Origin: Lolium rigidum
Lineage: Eukaryota; Streptophyta; Magnoliopsida; Poales; Poaceae
NCBI RefSeq assembly: GCF_022539505.1
Contig: NC_061514.1
Coordinates: 323,933,090 to 323,997,089 of the forward strand
Direction of reading: 5' to 3'
Length of the DNA: 64,000 nt
Shown: one piece after another, positions 46,322 to 56,714 of the stretch
Numbering within the stretch: the first letter of the stretch is position 1
Layout: each line of letters starts with the position of its first letter
Made by a program: the position numbers and the translations under genes
The notes under the pieces: model-generated
Databases searched by the model: none
What the model was told of the DNA's origin: nothing
Seen by the model: only the letters and a program-made list of their open reading frames with translations

Positions 46322-47440
46322 GATTTTCTGTGATCCATTGATTTCCATCTTTCTACATACTGGTCTAGAAGCTTGTCAACTGGTCTGGTTCATTCATCGC
46401 TGTATTGAGTGCAATGAACGGAACAGTGGCTTCTCCTTTGTGTTGTGCTGCAACACAACAGCTGTTCCTGCTTCTGTACAGGTGAGTTGTGAACAGAGAT
46501 ACTTATGTATGCTACCAAATTTCGACTCCATATAATCAATAGCTTAACAACCCTCTAATTCAAAATCTCAACATTATTTCACACACTGAAATATTTTGTA
46601 CGCGTTTTGAATTGGAGAACATGGGAACCGACTTTGGTTTCTGATTATGACTTGATGTGACCCTAGGCCCTGGATTCCTGAGCAGAAGGTATGTGTAAAA
46701 ACAAAGAGATTACGAAGTGCTAATTCCCTTTTTTTTTGTAAGTCCTGGTGGCATTGACACTCCTTTCTTACTTGCTATATTTTTTTGGTGTTTATATATA
46801 ATAGAGAATTACCAGCTTATTGTCGAACCCGTTAGATTTTGGGCAATAATTGTTACGTGGCTGCTTCTTAATTAAAGTTTATCATGTCATGTAGATGGAT
46901 TTGTGAAAGATGCAGCGGGTCGTTCTTCAGATCGTCTACATGGGATTCCCATCTACATGTATGTTCACGGTTTCATGGAGTACTTCAGCTCATAGCAGCC
47001 ACATACGATCCTGCAAGATTTGCATTTTTTTGACCTTGCAAGATTTGCATTCAATGTATCGCCAAGACGCGTCCGTGAGAACTCTAGAAACATCTTCGTC
47101 TGACTCGTTTTGGCGCGCGCAGTTCCCGAGCGAATCCAATGAATTTTGACCGTTCTCTTAAAAAAAAGGAACTTTGACCGTTGGATCAAGCGTTGGAGAA
47201 CTGTTGTGCCAACGGCCAATAATTATGATCGTCGTAACCGATTTTCAACGTGATGATGAATTGATGTGACATTTGGCCGTACTAGTACGGTCTCATATTT
47301 TTGTATTACTTGGACTGTAGCCAAATTCGAAATCTCATTCCAGCGGCAAAACTTCCCGCCCGAAAAATACAAATATTTCACACGCTTCTAACTTCCCATT
47401 CTACCCTCGTAAAGATGACAACAATGTCCATGTATAAGTC
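46322..47440. other. Spacer between Ptta-type gene and next gene-like locus
   Basis: No gene is recognised. It contains a tandem pair of CTTGCAAGATTTGCAT/CCTGCAAGATTTGCAT near 47012-47050, the 14 bp palindrome CCGTACTAGTACGG near 47278, and a paired TTGACCGTT motif near 47147 and 47174. From about 47380 the sequence becomes C/T-rich like a promoter. Confidence 0.4.
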
Positions 47441-47442
47441 GG

Positions 47443-49668
47443 TTGGTGGGGGTCTACCCGTCATTTTTTTCGATCACCACCTCCCTAGCTCCGGAAACTC
47501 CCCGAAAAAAATTCATTTCCCTCACTCTCTCCTCTGAGACCACCCACCGGAACTTCCCAAGTCCCTCTCTCTCCCACCTCCACGACCACCGCACCGGAAC
47601 ATCCCCGCCGGACTTCCCTGGCCTACCCGAGGCCTCGCGATCCTCGTCATCCGGCTGCCTGCCGGAGCCGCTTCATCGACGCCGTCATCAACCGGACCGG
47701 ATCATCCCCGCCGAACCTCGAAACCATATGCTCATCCAGCAGTCTACCGCAGTCGCTTCAGCTGCGGCATCGTCCACCCCACCGGAGCCGCTTCGCCGGA
47801 TCCGTCGTCCACCGCATCGGATCTTGCTCACCGACACCGCTGTGCATGAACCGGATCTGCTTCACCGGCGCCGTGTATGATCTAAACTCTTCTACTGTCG
47901 CTTTTCTATTGCTTGCCTGCAAGTTCTTGTTTAATCTTGGGGGAACCTGTTTGTGCTAACGACGCGCCGTTACGTTTTTGCAGACGAGATGAGTAACCAT
48001 GAAGTGTAATGGCCGTCTCTCCAACCCCAAGTAGCACATGTAGCGTACTTCATCACCGGATCTATCAACCCCAGGAAGATCTGCTGTGACTCCCACGAGT
48101 GCTTCTCCTAATGTAAGTCCCTTGTTTTAGCGCCATGTTCGGGTTCGGATGCTTGTTTGTCAGAAGCTCTTTTAGTTCATTCCTAGCTATGACCGTAACA
48201 CCTTGCTATTTTCTACTTCATTGCTAACTTTAAGCGATTGAACATTTTGGTTTGCATTCCCTGCTCTGTAGATGTAGCCATCATAACTTCTATCTTGCTC
48301 GGTCGTTGTTACAAAAATTATAGGTATTATAGTAACATCCTGCTATTATTTAGTTCATGGCCAATTTTAAGTAATTGCACATGTTGGTTCGCATTCCCTG
48401 CTCTATAGCTTTTGGCATCGTAACTTCTATATTTGGTTTACATTCCCTGCTCTGTAGATCTAGCCATCATAACTTTATCTTGCTCGGTCGTTGTTACAAA
48501 AATTATGGCCTGCTACTATGTTGTTTGTGCCAATTTTTTACTCCATGAACATGTTGGCTTGCATTCCCTGTACTACGGGTGATGCCATTGTTTTGTATCT
48601 AGTTCATTGTAAGCTAACAAAGTAAGGACTTAGTTTGGCATGCTATCACTCGCTATCTAGCCCGTAGTACAAATAAACTTGTCATACTACTAGATAATAA
48701 TTTTGCGTGCCATCTTGTTCTTCAAAAGCTGCATTATTGACTTGTTTCTCCGACTTGGCATGACGCTCACATATGGAAAGCTGAACATATTGGTTTGCAT
48801 TCCCTCTTATACAAGTTCACAGGTGATCCCACTATATTCCGTATCTGGTCCATCCTAAGCTCCAAGCATTAACTATCCTCTATGTGTTGCTCATTACAAG
48901 TTTATATCCCGAAACATCTTGATTTGCATCCCCTTCACTATAAGTTCGGGAGTATTATTTAGTTCACGGCCAAAATGAAGTAATTGCACTTGGCACATGT
49001 TGGTTCACATTCCCTCCTCTTTAGCTTTTGCCATCGTAACTTCTATTTTTGGTTTACATTCCCTCGCTCCGTAGATGTAGCCATCATAACTTCATCTTGC
49101 TCGGTCGTTGTTACAAAATTTATAGCCTGCTACTATGTTGTTCATACCAATTTTGTACTCCCCGAACATGTTGGTTTGCATGGGACTCGACAGTAGTAAG
49201 TCTCGTTGTTTCATTCTAACATGCTCGTTATATTGGCCGTTGGTATGCGGCATGCACTCTTTGTTTGCTTATTGTGCGCATTACAATGATCTTGTTATAA
49301 CGACGAAATGATGAGTTCCAAATTCTTTGCCAAACAATATTGGAGTGTCTTTGCCTTTCCATTGTTGCTGTCTTAACTTGTAATGTCTTTGTTTCAGATA
49401 TAGGTGCTGCATGGACAACTTAAAAGATTGCCGGATCGCTTCATTGTATTGCTAGGTTTAATTACCATTCAATTTCTCTCGGGTTCCGTAATATTTTTTC
49501 AATGCCTTGCAGCTGATGTAATATTTAGTTAGTTTTTATAGTTCTTTCGCGCATTTTTTCTTTGGTGCTTGTGGTAAGTGAGGCTATCCGACAGAAATCA
49601 ATGCTGCGTAAATATTCTCAGTATCTAAATCACGAATTCCCATCCCTTAAACGGCCCAATTAAGCGAA
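47443..49668 (+). other. Gene-like leader with intron-like, internally duplicated sequence
   Basis: A C-rich open stretch (47443-47880, proline/arginine/serine-rich, no domain) is followed by a possible donor GTATGATC, a pyrimidine-rich tract and an acceptor TTTTTGCAG ending at 47983, then ATGAGTAACC. No long ORF follows; the next 1.4 kb is AT-rich with duplicated blocks. The C-rich leader style resembles those of the two genes upstream, so this may be the 5' end of a third related transcription unit whose coding part is lost, or CACTA-internal sequence, since it runs up to the Tat insertion inside the CACTA remnant. Confidence 0.35.
48353..49170 (+). repeat. Direct duplication of a ~200 bp block
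   Basis: 48353-48560 is repeated at 48958-49170 (shared GTAATTGCAC, CATCGTAACTTCTAT, TAGCCATCATAAC, GCTCGGTCGTTGTTAC, GCCTGCTACTATGTTG). A third partial copy lies at 48253-48323. Confidence 0.85.
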
Positions 49669-49673
49669 ATCAC

Positions 49674-50842
49674 TGTTATCACCAGAATTTGACCAAGCCA
49701 GAGGTGGGCCGCGATCAAGACGGATTTGAAGATATACATGTAGAAGAAATATGTGAATCGGCCTTTTATACCAAGTTGGGCTAAACTGCCCATGTATCTG
49801 TAACATATTAGATCGCATCTTAGTTTAGAAGTTAGAGTTTTACCCGTGCACGGTTTGGTGCACGCCCACATTAGAAAGTCCCCTGGACTATAAATATGTA
49901 TCTAGGGTTTATGGAATAAACAACAACCAACGTTCACCACAAACCAATCTCGGCGCATCGCCAACCCCTTCGTTTCAAGGGTTTCTCCGGTAAGCACCAT
50001 GCTGCCTAGATCGCATCTCGCGATCTAGGCAACGACGAGCCTGCCCACGTTGTTCATGCGTTGCTCGTACCGAAGCCTTTTTGATGGCGAGCGACGTAGT
50101 TATCATAGATGTGTTAGGGTTAGCATTGTTCCTAGTATCATATGCTCGTCGTAGTGCAACCCTTGCGCATCTAGCCGTCCTTGTACCTCATCATGGGTGC
50201 AGGGCGGCACCCCGCTTGATCATTATTTAGTAGATCTGATCCGTTACGATTGCTCCTTGATTCATCAAGGATTAGTTTAATATCTGCAATAGTTAGGCCT
50301 TACAAAGGGTTGGAGGATCCAGCGGCATGTAGGGTGTAGTTTGCTGCCCCTAGACAGGATGTTCCGAGGATCAATCTAGTGTTGGTTTTTAGGCCTTGTC
50401 TAGGGCTGGCTTACGATCACCGTGCGTGAGCGCGAGGCCCAATCGTGAGTAGGATGATCCGATTATGCGGTGAAAACCCCAAATCGTCGTGGATCTCATA
50501 TGCTTTATCTTGATCAAGCAGGACCACCATATATTCGGCCACCTTGGACGAATCATGGGTGGATCGGCTCCATGAGCCGATTCACAGGATAACCTGAGAG
50601 CCGATCGAGGCTCGTATTTAACGTGTACGTGTGTGCCCTGCAGGAAACTAAGCGAGGCATCATCCACACCTTCCTGACCAGGTATAGGTCAGGTGGCACG
50701 CCCTTGCAACTTGCATCGGCGCGCGACCAGGAGGCCTTGCGGGCCGTCGCTCTGAGGGACTGGGGCCAGCCGCAGCCCTAGTTGTTCCCGGCTCTACGGT
50801 GTTGACCAGTCACTGCCCGCCGGTGGGTTTCTGACGTCAACA
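49674..50842 (+). repeat. 5' LTR of Tat element
   Basis: It runs TGTTATCACC...GACGTCAACA. TATA box CTATAAATAT at 49888-49897. It differs from the 3' LTR by only a handful of visible changes. Confidence 0.93.
49888..49897 (+). promoter_or_regulatory. TATA box of Tat 5' LTR
   Basis: CTATAAATAT lies in a GC-poor context about 215 bp into the LTR and is repeated at 54339-54348 in the 3' LTR. It likely directs the element transcript. Confidence 0.7.
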
Positions 50843-50847
50843 CATTC

Positions 50848-50865
50848 TGGCACGCCCGGTGGGAC
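50848..50865 (+). other. Primer binding site of Tat element
   Basis: TGGCACGCCCGGTGGGAC lies 5 bp after the 5' LTR. It is the PBS form seen in many grass Tat-lineage elements. Confidence 0.85.
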
Positions 50866-50903
50866 AATCCTCAACATCCACCACATCACCATCTGCATCT
50901 GAG

Positions 50904-52640
50904 ATGGCGGAAAGCATTCCGGTCAAGTACGAGGACCTGGCTGACAAGCTCCAGAAGAAACACGACAAGGTCAAGGCGGTCCTCGGAACCGAACTCGTTG
51001 GCTCCTGTGAGAAGATCCGTTCGCACGGCATCAAGCTCAATGGAGACACACGTCCGTTACCTGGTGTCAACACGATCGATCTCAGCCACTCCATAAGAGA
51101 ACCAGGGTTCTCTTTCGATGCCAATATGGCGGGGTTCGTGATTCGCCATGACGCGGACAAAGCGGAGAGCAACCACACTCGTGGCAAAGAGAAAGACGAG
51201 GCCGTTCCACGTGACCGGCCCCAGGACGACAATAAACGGTACCTGGCCGAGGAGGAGGTGAGAAACATACGGCATCCACGCCCATTACCCGAGCATCTCC
51301 TCAGCAAATATGATCAGCCATACGACCGACGTCGCCGCTACGGCGAAGACGATCAAAGAAATCATCGGTCTGATGCAGACGGGGGGTATCGTCAGTACAA
51401 CGGCCACGACGACGGATACGAACGTCGCACCAGAGGGAGGTTTGAGGAGCCGGACAACGTGGATAGGCACTGGGACTGCCCCTTCTTCAGACACTGCTGG
51501 GATTCCGGAATGAGCCGATTACCAACGATCGGCAATTGCCCAGAATGTAAACAAAAGAAGAAGGGTACAGCTAAGGTGTCCGTCTTCGAGCGCCTGGGGC
51601 CTCTCCCGCCTTGGAGCAAGCATTCTGAGTCCGTGCAGATGGGAGATCACGAGGAACTAGAGGACGATGATGAAGAGGATAAGTATCATCGGCCAAGGTG
51701 GTGTCCTGATGGGCTCAGCCGCACCCAAAAACGAAGCGTTCAGCGACTACGTGCGTTGGAAGAAGCCGAAAGGTTATATCTGCACGCGCTGAGGAAGGCA
51801 CGACCTGACCTGGCCGCCAAAATTCAGCGAGCCCTGGATGAAGAAGGTCGGCCACAAAGAAAAGAGTGGCGCCCTAAGCAAAGGAAAGCCGATGATGAAA
51901 CATCGGCTGGCACAAACATGGTCTTCATCCTTCTCGCGGAATTTAGCGCTCCAAGGTTATACGGAGCACCCGTGGCACAATTGGATCTGCGGCCCACGGC
52001 CGGTCATCTTCGAAAAGCCGCGAGAAAGGAGTTACGGTGCATCCGAAGGCCCTCGTACTTACGAGGTTACATCAATGGGCAGCTTGTCAATAAGATGTTG
52101 GTGGACACCGGAGCGGCAGTCAACATTATGCCATACTCCATGCTACGGCGGTTGGGACGCTCCACTTCGGATTTGATCAAAACCAATGTAACATTGAGCG
52201 ATTTCAACGGCCAAGCATCTGACGCACAAGGTGTTCTAAATGTGGATCTGACCGTAGGAAGGAAGACTATACCTACGACGTTTTTTGTTGTCGACAGCAA
52301 AAGCACCTATGCTGTAATATTAGGAAGGGATTGGATCCACGCCAACTGTTGCATCCCATCCACGATGCACCAATGCCTAATACAGTGGGATGGAGATGAG
52401 GTGGAGGTCGTCCACGCCGATGATTCAGCCGAGATTTCAACAGCCGGTATGGGCATTTGGGAGGCATCAGGTCAAGAGCCACTCTCGGGCATCAATTTGG
52501 ACGACTCGCGAACGCATCGATGTGACAAAGAACGGGGTAAGGCTGGTTCTATCCACCGGACTGACCGTATAACGAGAACAACGTCAATAAGCAAAAATGG
52601 CGAGGCTGATCCTTGCGGTCGGCCCTCCAAAGATTTATGA
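50904..52640 (+). CDS. Truncated Gag-protease polyprotein of Tat element
   Basis: An open frame of 578 codons from the first ATG after the PBS; the frame extends upstream only through a GTG that overlaps the PBS, so the ATG is preferred. Residues ~90-200 are charged and arginine/aspartate-rich. A Cys-rich stretch follows (CPFFRHC ... CPEC), then a highly charged linker. A retropepsin domain has the catalytic triad D-T-G at about residue 401 within MLVDTGAAVNIMP and the later V-I-L-G-R-D-W. The usual gag capsid core before the Cys-rich region is not apparent, and no RT follows, so the element needs helper functions. It is uninterrupted, consistent with youth. Confidence 0.85.
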   Translation: MAESIPVKYEDLADKLQKKHDKVKAVLGTELVGSCEKIRSHGIKLNGDTRPLPGVNTIDLSHSIREPGFSFDANMAGFVIRHDADKAESNHTRGKEKDEAVPRDRPQDDNKRYLAEEEVRNIRHPRPLPEHLLSKYDQPYDRRRRYGEDDQRNHRSDADGGYRQYNGHDDGYERRTRGRFEEPDNVDRHWDCPFFRHCWDSGMSRLPTIGNCPECKQKKKGTAKVSVFERLGPLPPWSKHSESVQMGDHEELEDDDEEDKYHRPRWCPDGLSRTQKRSVQRLRALEEAERLYLHALRKARPDLAAKIQRALDEEGRPQRKEWRPKQRKADDETSAGTNMVFILLAEFSAPRLYGAPVAQLDLRPTAGHLRKAARKELRCIRRPSYLRGYINGQLVNKMLVDTGAAVNIMPYSMLRRLGRSTSDLIKTNVTLSDFNGQASDAQGVLNVDLTVGRKTIPTTFFVVDSKSTYAVILGRDWIHANCCIPSTMHQCLIQWDGDEVEVVHADDSAEISTAGMGIWEASGQEPLSGINLDDSRTHRCDKERGKAGSIHRTDRITRTTSISKNGEADPCGRPSKDL

Positions 52641-53402
52641 AGGGACGTTACAAAACCTTCACCGAGCAAGCAGCGTGGAGGCCGATTCCAGCAATCGGCC
52701 AAAATTATCCTCACCATCTATTTCGCCTGGGATCAACGTTTGACCCAACATGGACTACCTGAAGAGCCGATACCATCAATTCTCTTGACAGAATCGGCTC
52801 GGGGGGGCACCTAGGTGGGTAAAACATGAGGATATGAGATAGTACTATCAAATATGGGGGCCGACACACAAATCGGCCTAAAAAATTTAAAAAAAAAATT
52901 TTTTACAGCCGATGCGAGGGCATCGACTTTAGAATTGAGAAGTAGCCGATGCGCAACCATCGACTCTAGAAAAATTGTGCGAGACCCACGAAGCTCAGAA
53001 TTTCGCCAAGATGGTGTTCAGTTTAGCTTCACAGATTCCTTGGAGCACGTCATTGCTGATGTCCTCGCCTTGACTAAGGCTCGGGGGGGGCAGCGAATCT
53101 ACCTCTGTCTAGGGGCCGATGCGCAAGGGACCGATTGGGATTGCTGCAAGAAAGGGAAAGAGACTGGTCGCTCAAATTAGCCGATGAACAATCATCGGCT
53201 GTGGGATTGCGAAGTACCACGGTCTAGAGAAAATAACAAGCCGATTCGTTGCTATCGGTCTTGGTGCGACAAACGGGAGAATGGAGATTGGACTAATGAA
53301 AAGATCCTCGTTAATTCAAAGAAGCGGCTTTACAAGAGGAGCCGATGGCTCCCAAAAGAAGGATCTGGTGCCTAGTGCACTGCTACTACTAGTCCTACCC
53401 CA
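52641..53402 (+). other. Non-coding tract with repeated GCCGAT...ATCGGC stem-loop words
   Basis: At least seven short inverted repeats of the form GCCGAT-N-ATCGGC or variants occur between 52681 and 53260, separated by G-runs and A-rich tracts. No pol homology is visible. This region replaces the RT-integrase part of an autonomous element. Confidence 0.7.
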
Positions 53403-53915
53403 CTAGTCGTCGCCGTCTTCATCATCGCCGTCGTCGAGGTCGTCGGCGCTGCTCCCAGGAAGCTCCTCCCCGTCGCTGTCCCAGCCATCGGCTGGAGCTT
53501 CCTCCTCCTCCTCGTCATCATCATCGTCCTCGCTATCCGCCCAGCCGCGGAGGCGCTTCGTTGGAGGATATCCCGCGGAGGAGGAGGAATCATCTTCCTC
53601 CTCCTTATCCTCCTCTTCCTCGTCGTCATCATCGTCCTCGCTGTCCGCCCACATGCGGGAGCGCTTCTTCGGCGGGAGCTTGGTAGAGGGGGAGGCCTCA
53701 GTCCTTGCCGCTCCCTTTCCTTTCTTCTCCTTGTCAGAGGAGACGGGATTCGCCCCGGAGCGGGAATCGTCTTCTTCCTTGTTCTTCGGCGACGATTGGA
53801 GGGAGAAGCCTGAAACGGAGGAGGAAGAGGAAGACATTGCTACAGAAGGAGAGGGTTTTTTGGTGTCGGCCGCTAGAACAGAGGAAGGGGATGAAGAGGA
53901 CCGGTCAATTGGCAT
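53403..53915 (-). CDS. Antisense acidic ORF of Tat element (170 aa)
   Basis: It is open on the strand opposite to the element, between the protease ORF and the 3' LTR. The N-terminal half is serine-rich and lysine-containing (MPIDRSSSSPSS). Two imperfect internal repeats follow, each P-P-x-K-R-x-R-x-W-A-D-S-E-D-D-D-D-D-E-E, the first with a basic nuclear-signal-like PPKKRSR. The tail is acidic. Antisense extra ORFs at this place are established for Tat-lineage elements such as RIRE2 and Grande; their function is unknown. The low-complexity composition could inflate ORF length by chance, but position and the conserved repeat W-A-D-S-E-D argue for a real gene. Confidence 0.6.
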   Translation of the reverse strand: MPIDRSSSSPSSVLAADTKKPSPSVAMSSSSSSVSGFSLQSSPKNKEEDDSRSGANPVSSDKEKKGKGAARTEASPSTKLPPKKRSRMWADSEDDDDDEEEEDKEEEDDSSSSAGYPPTKRLRGWADSEDDDDDEEEEEAPADGWDSDGEELPGSSADDLDDGDDEDGDD

Positions 53916-54109
53916 GGTTAAATAATGGGGAGCCTAGTGGGAATTCAATGCCATTACAGTTTCCGAGGAAGTGATGCTCAAGCTGTCAAATTTCACAGAG
54001 AAGTGGGGAAGACAAAGTGTCATGATGACGGATGCTGCGACCGTTCTGCTCTGCCACGACATGACCCGACGAGAGAAAAGCATAATGATTTTGGAAATGT
54101 TATTTCCAA

Positions 54110-54124
54110 AACCAGGGGGGCATG
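54110..54124 (+). other. Polypurine tract of Tat element
   Basis: The G-run in ACCAGGGGGGCATG directly precedes the 3' LTR. Confidence 0.65.
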
Positions 54125-55292
54125 TGTTATCACCAGAATTTGACCAAGCCAGAGGTGGGCCGCGATCAAGACGGATTTGAAGATATACATGTAGAAGAAA
54201 TATGTGAATCGGCCTTTTATACCAAGTTGGGCTAAACTGCCCATGTATCTGTAACATATTAGATCGCATCTTAGTTTAGAAGTTAGAGTTTTACCCGTGC
54301 ACGGTTTGGTGCACGCCCACATTAGAAAGTCCCCTGGACTATAAATATGTATCTAGGGTTTATGGAATAAACAACAACCAACGTTCACCACAAACCAATC
54401 TCGGCGCATCGCCAACCCCTTCGTTTCAAGGGTTTCTCCGGTAAGCACCATGCTGCCTAGATCGCATCTCGCGATCTAGGCAGCACGAGCCTCGCCCACG
54501 TTGTTCATGCGTTGCTCGTACTGAAGCCTTTTTGATGGCGAGCGACGTAGTTATCATAGATGTGTTAGGGTTAGCATTGTTCCTAGTATCATATGCTGTC
54601 GTAGTGCAACCCTTGCGCATCTAGCCGTCCTTGTACCTCATCATGGGTGCAGGGCGGCACCCGCTTGATCATTATTTAGTAGATCCGATCCGTTACGATT
54701 GCTCCTTGATTCATCAAGGATTAGTTTAATATCCGCAATAGTTAGGCCTTACAAAGGGTTGGAGGATCCAGCGGCATGTAGGGTGTAGTTTGCTGCCCCT
54801 AGACAGGATGTTCCGAGGATCAACCTAGTGTTGGTTTTTAGGCCTTGTCTAGGGCTGGCTTACGATCACCGTGCGTGAGCGCGAGGCCCAATCGTGAGTA
54901 GGATGATCCGATTATGCGGTGAAAACCCCAAATCGTCGTGGATCTCATATGCTTTATCTTGATCAAGCAGGACCACCATATATTCGGCCACCTTGGACGA
55001 ATCATGGGTGGATCGGCTCCATGAGCCGATTCACGAGATAACCTCGAGAGCCGATCGAGGCTCGTATTTAACGTGTACGTGTGTGCCATGCAGGAAACTA
55101 AGCGAGGCATCATCCACACCTTCCTGACCAGGTATAGGTCAGGTGGCACGCCCTTGCAATTTGCATCGGCGCGCGACCAGGAGGCTTTGCGGGCCGTCGC
55201 TCTGAGGGACTGGGGCCAGCCGCAGCCCTAGTTGTTCCTGGCTCTACGGTGTTGACCAGTCACTGCCCGCCGGTGGGTTTCTGACGTCAACA
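54125..55292 (+). repeat. 3' LTR of Tat element
   Basis: It matches the 5' LTR throughout with scattered single-base changes and 1-2 bp indels, and is followed by the TSD ATCAC. Confidence 0.93.
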
Positions 55293-55297
55293 ATCAC

Positions 55298-56714
55298 ATA
55301 TGTGCCTGCCCGCAAAATCCTAAAGCGCATATTATGCCGGCATATAAACAGCAACTAAACGGGCTGGCCCACTTACTTCTTGGGCCAGCCCATTTGATTT
55401 AAGGTGGACCCCACACTCTAATTGGGCTGGCCACTTTCTTTAAGGTGGACCCCACCCACTACTGGGCCGGCCCACTAATTAGTTGGGCCAGCCCATTTGA
55501 TTTACGGTGGACCCCACACTATAATTGGGCTGGCCCACTTGCTGTAAGGTGGACCCCACACACTACTGGGCCGGCCCACTAATTAGTTGGGCCAGCCCAT
55601 TTGCTTTTGTGGTGGACCCCACGTACTAAATGGGCCGGCCCTTTAAGAGGAAAGTGGGACCCACCTGTGTTTTTGGCCCGGCCCACTATCTTGTTGGGCC
55701 GGCCCACTTGCTATATGGCGGACCCCACATACTAATTGGGCCGGCCCTTTAACAGGAAAGTGGGGCCCACATGTGCTTTTGGCCCGGCCCACTATTTTGT
55801 CGGGCCACGCCCACTTGCTATATGGTGGACCCCACATGTCAAATGGGCCGGCCCATTAACGGAATGTGGGACCCACCTATGTTTTTTGCCCCGCCCACTA
55901 TCTTGGTGGGCCGGCCCACTTGCTATATGGTGGACCCCACATACTAAATGGGCCGGCCCTTTAACAGGAAAGTGGGACCCACCTGTGTTTTTGGCCCGGC
56001 CCACTATTTTGTTGGGCCGGCCCACTTGCTATATGGTGGACCCCACACACTAAATGGGCCGACCCTTTAACTGGAAAGTGGGACCCACCTGTGTTTTTGG
56101 CCCGGCCCACTAGCTTGTTGGGCCGGCCCACTTGCTACACGGTGGACCCCAAACACTAAATGGGCCGGCCCTTTAACAGGAAAGTGGGACCCACCTGTGT
56201 TTTTGGCCCGGCCCACTTGCTTCTTGGGCCGGTCCGATTGCTCGTAATGTGGACCCCACATGATAAATGGGCCGACCCTTTTAAGTTTTGACCACGTCAA
56301 CCTCGGAGGTTAGGCCCGGCCCACGTAACTAATGGACCAGCCTCAGCTATATATTTGACCGGTCAAACTATGTCATCCGGCCCGGCCCGCTTAAGACGTG
56401 GCAGGCCTCGTGTGGGCCTACCATCTACCACGGGGTTTCGGCCGTTAACGCCGTTAACCGCGCTAACGGCGTCCGCCACGTGTCGGCTTGCATGACGTCG
56501 CAGTCAACGGGCTCCGAAAACACTTCCGCAACGGTCCGATTTTCCGTGGCGGAAGGGCGCCCAAGCGCGACGGACTCGAAAAATCGTCGTTGGACTTTGC
56601 TCGACGCAGTTTCGACAACGGAACCCATATCGTCGGGTTAGGCCCATAGGCGACGAAAAATGCCCCTTAGTTGACGATTTTGGGACGTTGTCTATCAGAA
56701 CTTTTCTTGTAGTG
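55298..56714 (-). mobile_element. Right end of a CACTA transposon
   Basis: The segment ends TTTTCTTGTAGTG, the reverse complement of the classic CACTACAAGAAAA terminus, followed by ACT as a possible 3 bp TSD. Before it lie short subterminal words (GACGAAAAAT, CGTCGTTGGAC, TTGACGATTTTGGG) and a GC-rich repeat array. The left terminus is not found in the window; the Tat element is inserted in it, so it extends left of 49674. Confidence 0.8.
55359..56300. repeat. GC-rich subterminal tandem repeat, ~105 bp unit
   Basis: CACTTGCTATATGG and variants recur near 55706, 55812, 55917, 56020 and 56129, about 105 bp apart, with more degenerate copies to the left. Each unit contains GGGCCGGCCCA palindromes and GTGGGACCCAC/GTGGACCCCAC. 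These resemble TCP-factor sites, and in CACTA elements subterminal arrays bind the element's own proteins. Confidence 0.85.

Larger units (their letters stand above)
49674..55292 (+). mobile_element. Young Tat-lineage Gypsy element, non-autonomous
   Basis: It has near-identical ~1.17 kb LTRs, exact 5 bp TSD ATCAC (49669-49673, 55293-55297), PBS TGGCACGCCCGGTGGGAC and a G-rich PPT. The internal region holds one sense ORF with a protease domain, a non-coding tract rich in GCCGAT/ATCGGC words, and an antisense acidic ORF. RT and integrase are missing. PBS type, protease style and the antisense ORF suggest the Tat (RIRE2/Retand-like) lineage. Confidence 0.92.

Noticed and set aside
47277..47291. 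CCGTACTAGTACGG palindrome as an operator
   Set aside because: A single short palindrome far from any supported gene; likely chance.
50904..52640. 578-codon ORF as a host aspartic protease gene
   Set aside because: It lies between a PBS and a PPT within LTRs with TSDs and has a retropepsin domain, so it belongs to the retrotransposon.
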